In this document: piece after piece, positions 10,040 to 18,589 of the stretch
How the letters are laid out: every line of letters begins with the position of its first letter
How positions within the stretch are numbered: position 1 is the stretch's first letter
NCBI GenBank assembly: GCA_900617975.1
Contig: UZAE01013835.1
Coordinates: 1 to 18,767, forward strand
Origin: Rodentolepis nana
Taxonomy: Eukaryota > Platyhelminthes > Cestoda > Cyclophyllidea > Hymenolepididae
Length of the DNA: 18,767 nt
Direction of reading: 5' to 3'
Notes under the pieces: generated by a model
Told to the model about the DNA's origin: nothing
Database searches by the model: none
What the model saw: only the letters and a program-made list of their open reading frames with translations
Position numbers and translations under genes: made by a program

Positions 10040-10337
10040 TTTGTGCAGGCCTTAATGAATAATAATTACAATCATGGAACTGGGAACCGACACTAAAGCG
10101 AGAGATGACTCAGTTGCATGCACAAACGACTAAGCACCTGGACACTCGAAATTGTGATCACAGGTTGGTAGAGGGAGACTAACAATTGGAAGTCGACAAA
10201 GCTGTGCTGGCAGTGCAATTCAAAACTCTGACACATGACAACGGAAATATACAGAGACAAAAATACCTAAGATGAGGGCAAGCCCTCAGTATGCATGTAC
10301 TCAATGTGTGACTTGTGGGATTCTTTAATTTCTGTTT
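10040..10337 (-). repeat. Conserved flank-terminal tract, copy B
   Basis: Reverse complement of 5225-5522, identical over 298 bases by reading. The palindrome lies at 10273-10288. It sits about 1.6 kb upstream of the plus-strand exon 1, versus about 3.6 kb upstream in copy A. Confidence 0.8.
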
Positions 10338-11819
10338 CACGGTTCAGGCCAAGAAGTTCAATGATGGAGGAGGATGGTTGAGAAATAACTTTTCCGGGCT
10401 GTAAGAAATGTTTACAAAAATTTTGAGTACTTTAAAAGCATCACTTGACATAATGAAACGCCAACAGGACTCTCTCACTATCAAAATGCTGCTTTAAAAA
10501 ATTAAAAGCAGTTAATATAAATGAAATACATGGCCTAGTTATTGCACAAAAATAGTCCTTCTGACTAACTGCATTAGAGAAATACTTCCAATGAAACTGG
10601 AAAATGCACATAAATCTTACGTCCTAATTAACACAAATTATTCACTTGGAATGGATGCATCCATCAGTAAATAAGAAGCAGATTCATACGAGTAATTTGA
10701 AATGGTAAAGGTGCTAGAGATTGCTCCTACTCTGAACTAATTCCTTCCATCTTTATTCATTACGACATTTTCGATATAACTTGATGAGGGAGATATCCAT
10801 GCAACTTCCTCTCTTAGAAGACAAACTGTTCATTAAGGGTTTCGAGTAATAACTTTTCCTTTTATTAGAAATTAAAAGTAATGAGTTAAGCTTACTGTTC
10901 CTTGTTCCACGTAGTCGATCACTTCGTTTTATGACGATGTTTGTTCTGACAAGGAATCTGATCAACAAATGACAAATTTGGATTAATTGGCAAAACTTGA
11001 AGATTTACATGATCACGATTATCATTTTGAGACAAAACTCGGATAATTGTTCACTGACGGCGCAGTAAACAATGATTATTGTTTATCCCCACCTTCTCAA
11101 TTCTCTCACACAACTATTGAGGATAATTGATTGGTTAGTGACTTCAGTTCAAAAAACGATTTCGTTGTTTTAGGAGTAGATTTAAGACGCTTTTCATCGC
11201 AATCGTCTACATAAAAGAGGATTCAGCATGATCTCCTATTTAGGAATTGTGTTGCCTGTTGAAGGTACTGGGGTCATCAAATCTTGTTGTCAGCTCCAAC
11301 TAGAGTGACACATTTTCCCTAAGTTGTTAGTGGTGAGTTGAGTAGGGTTCATGTGCACCTTGAAGACATACTCACGTCTACATACGCTTTTCCAGCATTC
11401 AACTGGCGCTTCTGGGTGCACAAGGCTATAAAATAACAGCTTCAATTGAGGTCATGTTGCACTCCAGACGATTGTCTGATTTACCTCGGTGTGGCCTTTT
11501 TCTACATACTTTGGCGTCTTAAGCATAGACATTTATTACGGTTCTATGGGTAAGGAGTTGTTTAAATCATCCAGGAAATTTAAATTAGTCAAAATGTCGT
11601 TGACTGACAATGAAGAAAATTCACATTCATTATTTTGATATCTCTTAACTATTTTATCATGAGGCTTTATTCTTAAAAGCGTTGAAAGTTACCTTAGAAT
11701 TATTTAGTGAAAAAGATTTTAACTTTCTTATGCATCTGTCAAATATATTCGATTCAAATGTTTTGTAAAGATGCTGCTTTCTAATTTAGTTCATTTTTAT
11801 GGTTAATATTGATATTAAC

Positions 11820-11866
<47 letters not shown>

Positions 11867-11948
11867 AATATATCAGAGCAATTATATATTTATTAAATTT
11901 GCTCAGATATATTCATGCATGTGGGCTCTAACTGAACTATTCTTACTC
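10338..11948 (+). promoter_or_regulatory. 5' flank of plus-strand exon 1 (copy B)
   Basis: No gene recognised. The interval mirrors 16999-18589 of arm C and, in diverged form, parts of 1609-5224. Any promoter for the plus-strand exons 1-2 lies here, but I cannot name a TATA or initiator element with confidence. A minus-strand frame at 10753-10968 is shared with arm C and partly with copy A (IVIKRSD) and is discussed as a finding. Confidence 0.35.
11823..11865. repeat. TA / TGTA microsatellite
   Basis: About 15 TA units followed by three TGTA units. Arm C has only a short interrupted version (around 17080-17097), so the repeat has expanded in B or contracted in C after the arms separated. Confidence 0.9.
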
Positions 11949-12095
11949 ATGACAGATACTACACTAAAATTGTACCCTCTCGACAAATGTTGGTATTGGT
12001 GGAATTGTTGGAGTTACGTCTTAGTTGTAGCTGCACTGGGTCTACTTGCAGTGGAAATTTACTTCGAGGATATTGAAAAGAACTTGATAGTGAAA
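11949..12095 (+). CDS. Copy B exon 1: start codon and membrane span
   Basis: 49 codons, donor GTATGT. It differs from copy C at two bases, both changing the residue (Phe to Tyr in CWSYVLV and Arg to Lys in DIEKNL); copies A and C agree at both sites, so B is the changed one. An in-frame upstream ATG at 11919 exists, but only the 11949 ATG is present in all copies. Confidence 0.85.
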
Positions 12096-12170
12096 GTATG
12101 TTTTACTTTCGTTTTCCTACAATCACATCCAATCCATTAATCACACACACTTCTCCTCCATTTACCACAG

Positions 12171-12328
12171 AGTTTAATTCTTTCGAATGATTCTCAAACT
12201 TCCCAAATACTCACCCAGAAGACCATCGTCGATCTTCAAGTCCACCTCTTCAATATTACGAACTCTGAAGAAGTTGTTGGTTCAGAGGCGAAACCAAAAT
12301 TGCAAACAGTTGGGCCATATGTATATAG
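12171..12328 (+). CDS. Copy B exon 2: FNITN...VGPYVYR signature
   Basis: 158 bases after a TTTACCACAG acceptor; the donor is GTAATC, weaker than the GTAAGC of copy A. The encoded peptide is the same as in copies A and C. Phase 2 out. Confidence 0.87.
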
Positions 12329-12376
12329 GTAATCGGATTAAAAATGACTACTTTGAAGTTGAGAAATGCTTAATGG

Positions 12377-12899
12377 GAGCTAAGACATAAGGATTGAAAC
12401 TGGCGTATCGTTCGGAGATAAACACAGGACTTAATGAAGACGCCAGACAGAAGATGGATAACTTGCCCAGTTATTAGAGAAGTAAAGTCCTATGAGCATG
12501 AGTGTTTGAACATTTTCTTTCAGTGTGGCATTAGTAAGCAGTGCTCTACATTCGGATGAATTCTAATACTGTACCAATGAGGAAAATTAGCAAACCCCAC
12601 CTCCTGTGTACAGATCTGAATTAATTTAATGTTGACGGGGGGAAATCCAGGTCACTTTTGAGCAACCAAAATTTAAAATGAATGTTACTTAACTCAATAT
12701 ATTTCTGCTTTAAATTCAAAATTATTATGTGTGTGTTGTTGCTGTTCTGAATCTTCCAATGGGGGAGCGGCATTTACTACTTCACACTACCTTATCCCCC
12801 TCGAAAAGAGGCCTTTTCACATTGAAGGTAAATAAATTAAAAGGCTGAACACAAAAGTAGTCTTTATATCAGCAGACAAATCAATCAAAATAGAGTTGA
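12377..12899. repeat. Block present in arms B and C but absent from copy A intron 2
   Basis: Similarity to copy A stops about 50 bases past exon 2. The following 523 bases are repeated exactly in register at 16048-16570, and their first 90 bases occur a third time at 7103-7192. No coding similarity is recognised; a G-rich stretch (gacgggggg) lies near 12635. The block contains neither obvious terminal inverted repeats nor a poly-A tail. It is either a mobile element fragment or the 3' flank of the plus-strand gene carried to a new place by the inversion. Confidence 0.7.
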
Positions 12900-12900
12900 N

Positions 12901-12946
12901 TTAAAAATCAATGGAAATTTGTAACCTTAATTTAATTTACCGTTTC
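12901..12946 (+). repeat. Intron 6 segment shared with the left edge of the window
   Basis: 46 bases matching the reverse complement of 1-46 with two mismatches. In copy A these bases lie just downstream of exon 6, so 12901 onward is intron 6 sequence leading to exon 7. This fixes the breakpoint of arm B at 12899/12900. Confidence 0.88.
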
Positions 12947-13148
12947 AAAGTATGATACAGAACTAAATTTTACAAAATGTACAAATTTTGCTTTAAATAC
13001 TAATTATGCTCAAATTCGCACTAAATATTTCATGTCATATTCGTTATTATTAATAACCATGGCATAAATTTTCAATAAATACTAGTATTGATTCAATATT
13101 TGTGCTAACATTATCACCATTTATTAATTAAAATTTCTTTATATTTAG

Positions 13149-13276
13149 CTGATGTTGTAACTCCACCAGGTTTGAAATTAGGTGACAAGCGCTACATATT
13201 CTTTGCTGGTTTATGCCGTTCATTTTCATTCACAGCAACGGAAGCTGTCTTCTCAGAAGATGTTCCTCAATTGAAA
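13149..13276 (+). CDS. CD36-family exon 7: TPPG...LCRS block
   Basis: 128 bases, acceptor TTATATTTAG, donor GTGAGT. After two bases finishing a Thr codon it reads DVVTPPGLKLGDKRYIFF, then AGLCRSFSF and EDVPQLK. This is the family '..GTDG..fPP......lxfFsxdlCRSi' block. The Cys of LCRS corresponds to CD36 Cys272. Confidence 0.88.
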
Positions 13277-13793
13277 GTGAGTACCACTTTACCACTTGCT
13301 CGGTTTGACATAATTACTTACTCATTACCACAACGGAGAATGGTGTGTTGTGCACTTGAACCAGCTGACATATGCCGAATGCGTTAATTAGTCACATTGT
13401 GGAGAAGGTGTTCAACGAAAAGTCGAACAGGACCACAAATGAAGCCAATACACCAAAGACTCTGTTAATTGGATTCAGGAGGTGTTGTGTGGGCCTATTT
13501 CACATAAGGATTAGATTTCACTCTGAACTTTCTAAGCTTCTCGGGACACGAGTTGCAGTGCTTTATATTTTTGTTGTTCTGTTTGAGTTCACTCTCAACA
13601 TATTCAAATTGCGGTCATGTCAATTTCGATTCGGCTGTATTCTCTGGGATCCATAAGCGGGTAGATGAGATTGGCCTATATTTGAAATTAGGTTTCCACT
13701 CATAATTCCAGTAATTCTTGTCAAATTTACTCACTTACCAAACTGTGTTCTTTTATTTGATTTATTGATGCAAATTTCACTGTGACATTTCAG

Positions 13794-14057
13794 CTACTTA
13801 AAATGACGTTGGATAAAGAACAGCTACAAAGTGTTGAAGAGAATCCCGATAATTGGGCATTTCATGACAAAGACACATTCACTGGCAACTTTGCTCCATC
13901 CGGATTTGTGCCTTTAAAACGATGTCTTAAAGGTCCTGATGTCCCCATATTTATCTCAATGCCTTATTTCAACCTTGTCGATAATGAAACGAAAAGTGCT
14001 GTCATTTTTGAATCTCCACCTGAATCAAACTGGGAGCCCTACTTCCTGCTCGACCCG
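13794..14057 (+). CDS. CD36-family exon 8: ENPDN...CLKGPDVPIFISMPYF core
   Basis: 264 bases, 88 codons, phase 0 both ends; acceptor CATTTCAG, donor GTAAGC. It contains ENPDNWAFHDKDTFTG, APSGFVPLKRCLKGPDV and PIFISMPYFNLVDNE, then WEPYFLLDP. These match the family core '..C..G.P...S.PHF...d' and '..Y.dI.P.tG'. Cysteines at the positions of CD36 311, 313 and 322 are absent, while the one equivalent to 333 is kept. Confidence 0.92.
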
Positions 14058-14167
14058 GTAAGCAGAATTACCCCCATGTCAACCTCTATTCTTTCAGATT
14101 TTTGTTCCATTTTTGACATTCGCTATGTTCTCTTAACTAAGCGGAATACTTATTTTCTCTATCGCAG

Positions 14168-14229
14168 AAAAGTGGATTTTTAATGGGAGCTAATCTCCAA
14201 TACCAAATCAATATATTCTTGGCAAAAGA
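14168..14229 (+). CDS. CD36-family exon 9: SGFLMGANLQYQINIFL
   Basis: 62 bases, acceptor CTATCGCAG, donor GTAAGC, phase 0 in and 2 out. KSGFLMGANLQYQINIFLAK matches 'tGf.l...kRlQvN..l' of the family. The intron before it is 110 bases. Confidence 0.88.
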
Positions 14230-15332
14230 GTAAGCACACAATTTCAATTTAATACCAATTGTTCACTAATTAAATATGACATTATTTATCAGGCTAAAGT
14301 CGAACTTTTGACTGATTGAGAAAATACATAACATTCGTATAATTATTTCAACTGTCAGGCTTTATGCTATTTATCCTTTGTCCATTTAATTATCTTCGGC
14401 TTTCAATCGAGGGTGGAAGGAGGAACATATATTTAGGCTTTAGGACAGTTAACAGTGGTTCAGTAGTTGTCTTCTGGCTTCCCAGTATCTCTGAATTTCT
14501 GTCGTTGTCTTTTGGGCTGCTCACCGAATCAGGTTGGTCTTCTCCATTTCCTCTTGTAGGACACATTGGGCACGTTGGTTGAGGGCATACGCATATTATG
14601 TGAAGGTGCGTCGCCAGACGACCGTGTCCGATATGCAGTCTAAAATCTGCAACAGCTTCGAATCTTGGCCAGTCGGATATGATGGAGAGTCTTAAGTTCG
14701 TTGCACCTTAAAGTCTTCAATTCCCTCCTGATTAGGGTCTTAATTTCGTGTAAAGTTTTGCGTGAGATGTTCAGAAGATCGAAGTTGGGTCAATTCTGGG
14801 GTGGATTATAGACCGCCTATTCCTTGAAGTGGTTTTGACACTTTCAAACATGTAACCTGATTATTTTGCACACATCTTAAATCGAACACATGTTCTTGAT
14901 TATTTCACAATGTGTTGTAAGACCACCTTTTACGCCAGTCGAAACTTACTATTTTCCGGTCATTAAGAAGGAGATAAAATTCGTAGCATTGGAATTGGCA
15001 GTATTCGAATTTGTCATCCGTAAGTATGGATTCCATGGATTGTGAATATGTTTGCATCATAGATATGCATGATTTTCTGGATTTGGATATTCTTGTCTTG
15101 TCCTATTAGAGTTTCGTTTCTGGCTTGTCGTAATAGTTTGAAGTCAACTGCCAAGCAATAGACTTTTTCAGTATGAGTACACATTGTCGAACAGATTTAA
15201 AATGTTTATTATTTTTCGAACTAAAAATTCATCTGGAAAATTTACTCTCTAATGAAGGAAATGAATGAACATCAGTATACTATCCATGAAAGTTCTGTGA
15301 ACTGGACAATTTCATGGATTTTTTCCTTGTAG
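14230..15332. other. Intron 9 of the plus-strand gene, 1103 bases
   Basis: The longest intron seen here. It holds the antisense retrotransposon fragment at 14390-14706. The remainder (14707-15332) shows no exon-like or family-like sequence that I recognise. Confidence 0.6.
14390..14706 (-). mobile_element. Decayed non-LTR retrotransposon fragment (RNase H end and CCHC-like region)
   Basis: On the minus strand within intron 9 a frame reads DWPRFEAVADFRLHIGHGRL followed by ATHLHIICVCPQPTCPMCP. This resembles the C-terminal end of LINE polyproteins, where '..FRL.TGH..L..HL...gi..sp.CPLC' closes the RNase H region. The frame is blocked by a stop just upstream; a neighbouring frame there (EIKTLIRRELKTL) may be the earlier part of the same protein after a frameshift. 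The expected His pair after CPMCP is not seen, so the copy is degenerate. Clade is not assigned. Confidence 0.5.
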
Positions 15333-15384
15333 AGAGAAGAAGCTTGGAAAAGATCTCTACATCCCACTTGTCTTCATTAAAAGT
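15333..15384 (+). CDS. CD36-family exon 10: LGKDLYIPLVFIKS
   Basis: 52 bases, acceptor TTTTCCTTGTAG, donor GTATGT. One base completes a Glu codon, then EKKLGKDLYIPLVFIKS, matching the family '..l.....iP.lW.de' block that leads to the C-terminal membrane span. A donor two bases earlier (GTGTAT) would force the next exon into a frame without a membrane span, so the GTATGT site is preferred. Confidence 0.82.
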
Positions 15385-15816
15385 GTATGTTTAATATTAA
15401 TTCGATTTTTATAATATTTATCATTTTACAATTGCCATCAGAGCATGAATATGAAGCTTCATCTAGAATGACTTAAATAGAACATTTACTAACACAGTGA
15501 TGATTGAACGATCACCTATAAGTGATCAAATTAGATACAATGACAGATCTAATTGTGCTCTAGGCAGAGCTTTTTTATTTTCTAGTTAGTCCAGTTTCTT
15601 AAGCAGTTATTAGGAGTACGAGTATTGGGAGCATTTTCCAATCTAAACAACGTTAAGAATTTCAGAGAGTGGCGATTGATATAAGGTGGGGTGTGGACAG
15701 GAGTGGGGGTGGGGACGAGAATTATTGGTATGGGAATTGTGGGGGAGGGGGAAATCAGATGTTCTAACTTTAATAACTTTGAATGCTCAATGACACATGT
15801 TTTTCATGCATTTCAG

Positions 15817-16062
15817 TTGATTTCTGTGAAAAAGGAGGATGCCCAAAAACTCTATTGGCTGGCCTACGAAGTACCCGTAATATTCCGAACATGTCTCCGA
15901 CTCACTATTGCTTTCTTATTTTCACTTGCAACATTGCGCTCCCTAATCGCAGTGTACATCAAGTACTTTGGAACCAGGGTAGAAGAGAAGCAGAATTGTG
16001 AAATAACTTCCTCGCAAAACGAATTGGCACTGACTGATTTTGCATTCTCAACTCTATTTTGA
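15817..16062 (+). CDS. CD36-family exon 11: C-terminal membrane span, cytoplasmic tail and stop
   Basis: 246 bases including TGA, acceptor TGCATTTCAG, phase 0. It begins LISVKKEDAQKLYWLAYEVP; a hydrophobic segment LRLTIAFLFSLATLRSLIAV follows, with one Arg inside it, then VYIKYFG and a hydrophilic tail of about 32 residues. Two-span topology with short cytoplasmic ends is the family rule. The last 15 bases (residues STLF and the stop) already belong to inverted repeat arm C. No AATAAA is seen in the next 250 bases; ATTAAA occurs at 16317-16322. Confidence 0.85.
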   Translation: MISVKKEDAQKLYWLAYEVPVIFRTCLRLTIAFLFSLATLRSLIAVYIKYFGTRVEEKQNCEITSSQNELALTDFAFSTLF

Positions 16063-16618
16063 TTGATTTGTCTGCTGATATAAAGACTACTTTTGTGTTC
16101 AGCCTTTTAATTTATTTACCTTCAATGTGAAAAGGCCTCTTTTCGAGGGGGATAAGGTAGTGTGAAGTAGTAAATGCCGCTCCCCCATTGGAAGATTCAG
16201 AACAGCAACAACACACACATAATAATTTTGAATTTAAAGCAGAAATATATTGAGTTAAGTAACATTCATTTTAAATTTTGGTTGCTCAAAAGTGACCTGG
16301 ATTTCCCCCCGTCAACATTAAATTAATTCAGATCTGTACACAGGAGGTGGGGTTTGCTAATTTTCCTCATTGGTACAGTATTAGAATTCATCCGAATGTA
16401 GAGCACTGCTTACTAATGCCACACTGAAAGAAAATGTTCAAACACTCATGCTCATAGGACTTTACTTCTCTAATAACTGGGCAAGTTATCCATCTTCTGT
16501 CTGGCGTCTTCATTAAGTCCTGTGTTTATCTCCGAACGATACGCCAGTTTCAATCCTTATGTCTTAGCTCCCATTAAGCATTTCTCAACTTCAAAGTAGT
16601 CATTTTTAATCCGATTAC

Positions 16619-16998
16619 CTATATACATATGGCCCAACTGTTTGCAATTTTGGTTTCGCCTCTGAACCAACAACTTCTTCAGAGTTCGTAATATTGAAGA
16701 GGTGGACTTGAAGATCGACGATGGTCTTCTGGGTGAGTATTTGGGAAGTTTGAGAATCATTCGAAAGAATTAAACTCTGTGGTAAATGGAGGAGAAGTGT
16801 GTGTGATTAATGGATTGGATGTGATTGTAGGAAAACGAAAGTAAAACATACTTTCACTATCAAGTTCCTTTCAATATCCTCGAAGTAAATTTCCACTGCA
16901 AGTAGACCCAGTGCAGCTACAACTAAGACGAAACTCCAACAATTCCACCAATACCAACATTTGTCGAGAGGGTACAATTTTAGTGTAGTATCTGTCAT
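16619..16998 (-). pseudogene. CD36-family exons 2 and 1, copy C, with no downstream exons
   Basis: Exon 1 at 16998-16852 (MTDTTLKLYPLDKCWYWWNC ... LIVK) and exon 2 at 16776-16619 (ending VGPYVYR), separated by a 75-base intron identical in length to those of copies A and B. Splice sites are intact. Downstream on the minus strand (16618 to 16048) there is no exon 3, and beyond lies the 3' end of the plus-strand gene in opposite orientation. Only an N-terminal membrane anchor plus about 60 residues could be made, so this is best treated as a truncated copy. Confidence 0.8.
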
Positions 16999-18589
16999 GA
17001 GTAAGAATAGTTCAGTTAGAGCCCACATGCATGAATATATCTGAGCAAATGTAATAAATATATAATTTCTCTGACACATTAATACATATATGTATAAACG
17101 TTAATATCAATATTAACCATAAAAATGAACTAAATTAGAAAGCAGCATCTGTACAAAACATTTGAATCGAATATATTTGACAGATGCATAAGAAAGTTAA
17201 AATCTTTTTCACTAAATAATTCTAAGGTAACTTTCAACGCTTTTAAGAATAAAGCCTCATGATAAAATAGTTAAGAGATATCAAAATAATGAATGTGAAT
17301 TTTCTTCATTGTCAGTCAACGACATTTTGACTAATTTAAATTTCCTGGATGATTTAAACAACTCCTTACCCATAAAACTATAATCAACGTCTTTGCTGTA
17401 GACGCCAAAGTATGTAGAAAAAGGCCACACCGAGGTAAATCAGACAATCGTCTGGAGTGCAACATGACCTCAATTGAAGCTGTTATTTTATAGCCTTGTG
17501 CACCCAAAAGCGCCAGTTGCATGTTGGAAAAAACGTATGTAGAAGTGGGTATGTCTTCAAGGTGCACATGAACCATACTCAACTCACCACTAACAACTTA
17601 GGGAAAATGTGTCACTCTAGTTGGAGCTGACAACAGGATTTTATGACCCAAGTACCTTCAACAGGCAACACTATTTCTGAATAGGAGATCATGCTGAATC
17701 CTCTTTTATGTAGACGATTGCGATGAAAAGCGTCTTAAATCCACTCCAAAAATAACGAAATCGCTTTTAAATTCTGGTCACTAACCATTCAATTATCCTC
17801 AATAGTTGTGTGAGAGAATTGAGAAGGTGGGGATGAACAATTAATCATTGTTTACTGCGCTGTCAGTGAACAATTATCCAAAGTTGTGTCTCAAAATGAT
17901 AATCGTGATCATGTAAATCTTCAAGTTTTGCCAATTAATCCAAGTTTGTCATTTGTTGATCAGATTCCTTGTCAGAACAAACATTGTCATAAAACGAAGT
18001 GATCGACTACGTGGAACAAGGAACAGTAAGCTTAACTCATTACTTTTAATTTCTAATAAAAGGAAAGTTATTACTCGAAACCCTTAATGAACAATTTGTC
18101 TTCTAAGAGAGGAAGTTGCATGGATATCTCCCTCATCAAGTTATATCGAAAATGTCGTAATGAATAAAGATGGAAGGAATTAGTTCAGAGTAGGAGCAAT
18201 CTCTAGCACCTTTACCATTTCAAATTACTCGGATGAATCTGCTTCTTATTTACTGATGGATGCATCCATTCCAAGTGAATAATTTGTGTTAATTAGGACG
18301 TAAGATTTATGTGCATTTTCCAGTTTCTTTGGAAGTATTTCTCTAATGCAGTTAGTCAGAAGGACTATTTTTGTGCAATAACTAGGCCATGTATTTCATT
18401 TATATTAACTGCTTTTAATTTTTTAAAGCAGCATTTTGATAGTGAGAGAGTCCTGTTGGCGTTTCATTATGTCAAGTGATGCTTTTAAAGTACTCAAAAT
18501 TTTTGTAAACATTTCTTACAGCCCGGAAAAGTTATTTCTCAACCATCCTCCTCCATCATTGAACTTCTTGGCCTGAACCGTGAAACAGA
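16999..18589 (-). promoter_or_regulatory. 5' flank of copy C
   Basis: Mirror of 10338-11948. No gene recognised. A plus-strand frame equivalent to 10753-10968 runs through about 17950-18165. Confidence 0.35.

Larger units (their letters stand above)
10017..12899 (-). repeat. Inverted repeat arm B (reverse complement of arm C)
   Basis: The reverse complement of 16048-18767 reproduces this arm. From 12899 back to the start codon at 11949 the two arms align without gaps (every exon edge maps exactly), and the innermost 500 bases look identical. Further out they differ by scattered substitutions and a TA-repeat expansion that accounts for most of the net 27-base length difference. The arm contains exons 1-2 of a CD36-family gene and its 5' flank, the conserved tract (10040-10337) and a block absent from copy A (12377-12899). 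Its outer edge, near 10017, matches the edge of copy A at 5543. Confidence 0.9.
11949..16062 (+). pseudogene. Plus-strand CD36/SCARB-family gene lacking exons 3-6
   Basis: Exons 1-2 (11949-12095, 12171-12328) and exons 7-11 (13149-13276, 13794-14057, 14168-14229, 15333-15384, 15817-16062) are recognisable; nothing equivalent to exons 3-6 of copy A lies between 12329 and 13148. Exon 2 ends with two bases of a codon and exon 7 starts with two, so direct joining shifts the frame. Exons 7-11 alone give 249 residues plus a stop and carry the LCRS, NPDN, RCLKGPDVPIFISMPYF and YIPLVFI blocks and a C-terminal membrane span. As drawn the locus cannot encode a full receptor. Possible causes are an inverted duplication that replaced exons 1-6, or a misassembly at the ambiguous base 12900. 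Confidence 0.75.

Noticed and set aside
12187..12390. Open frame MILKLPKYSPRRPSS... (also at 1182-1370 and 16557-16760)
   Set aside because: It is a shifted frame over exon 2. The correct frame gives the CD36 signature FNITN...VGPYVYR with proper splice sites; the shifted frame is conserved only because the DNA is.
13372..13656. 94-codon open frame in intron 7
   Set aside because: It lies between well-matched splice sites of exons 7 and 8 and resembles no known protein; probably chance.
14177..14190. 14-base match TTAATGGGAGCTAA between exon 9 and arm B (about 12370)
   Set aside because: About one such match is expected by chance in a window of this size when both strands are compared.
15783..16001. 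Alternative frame through exon 11 (DFCEKGGCPKTLLAG...)
   Set aside because: It needs the weaker exon 10 donor and lacks the C-terminal membrane span; the frame used has correct phase with the GTATGT donor and a span.
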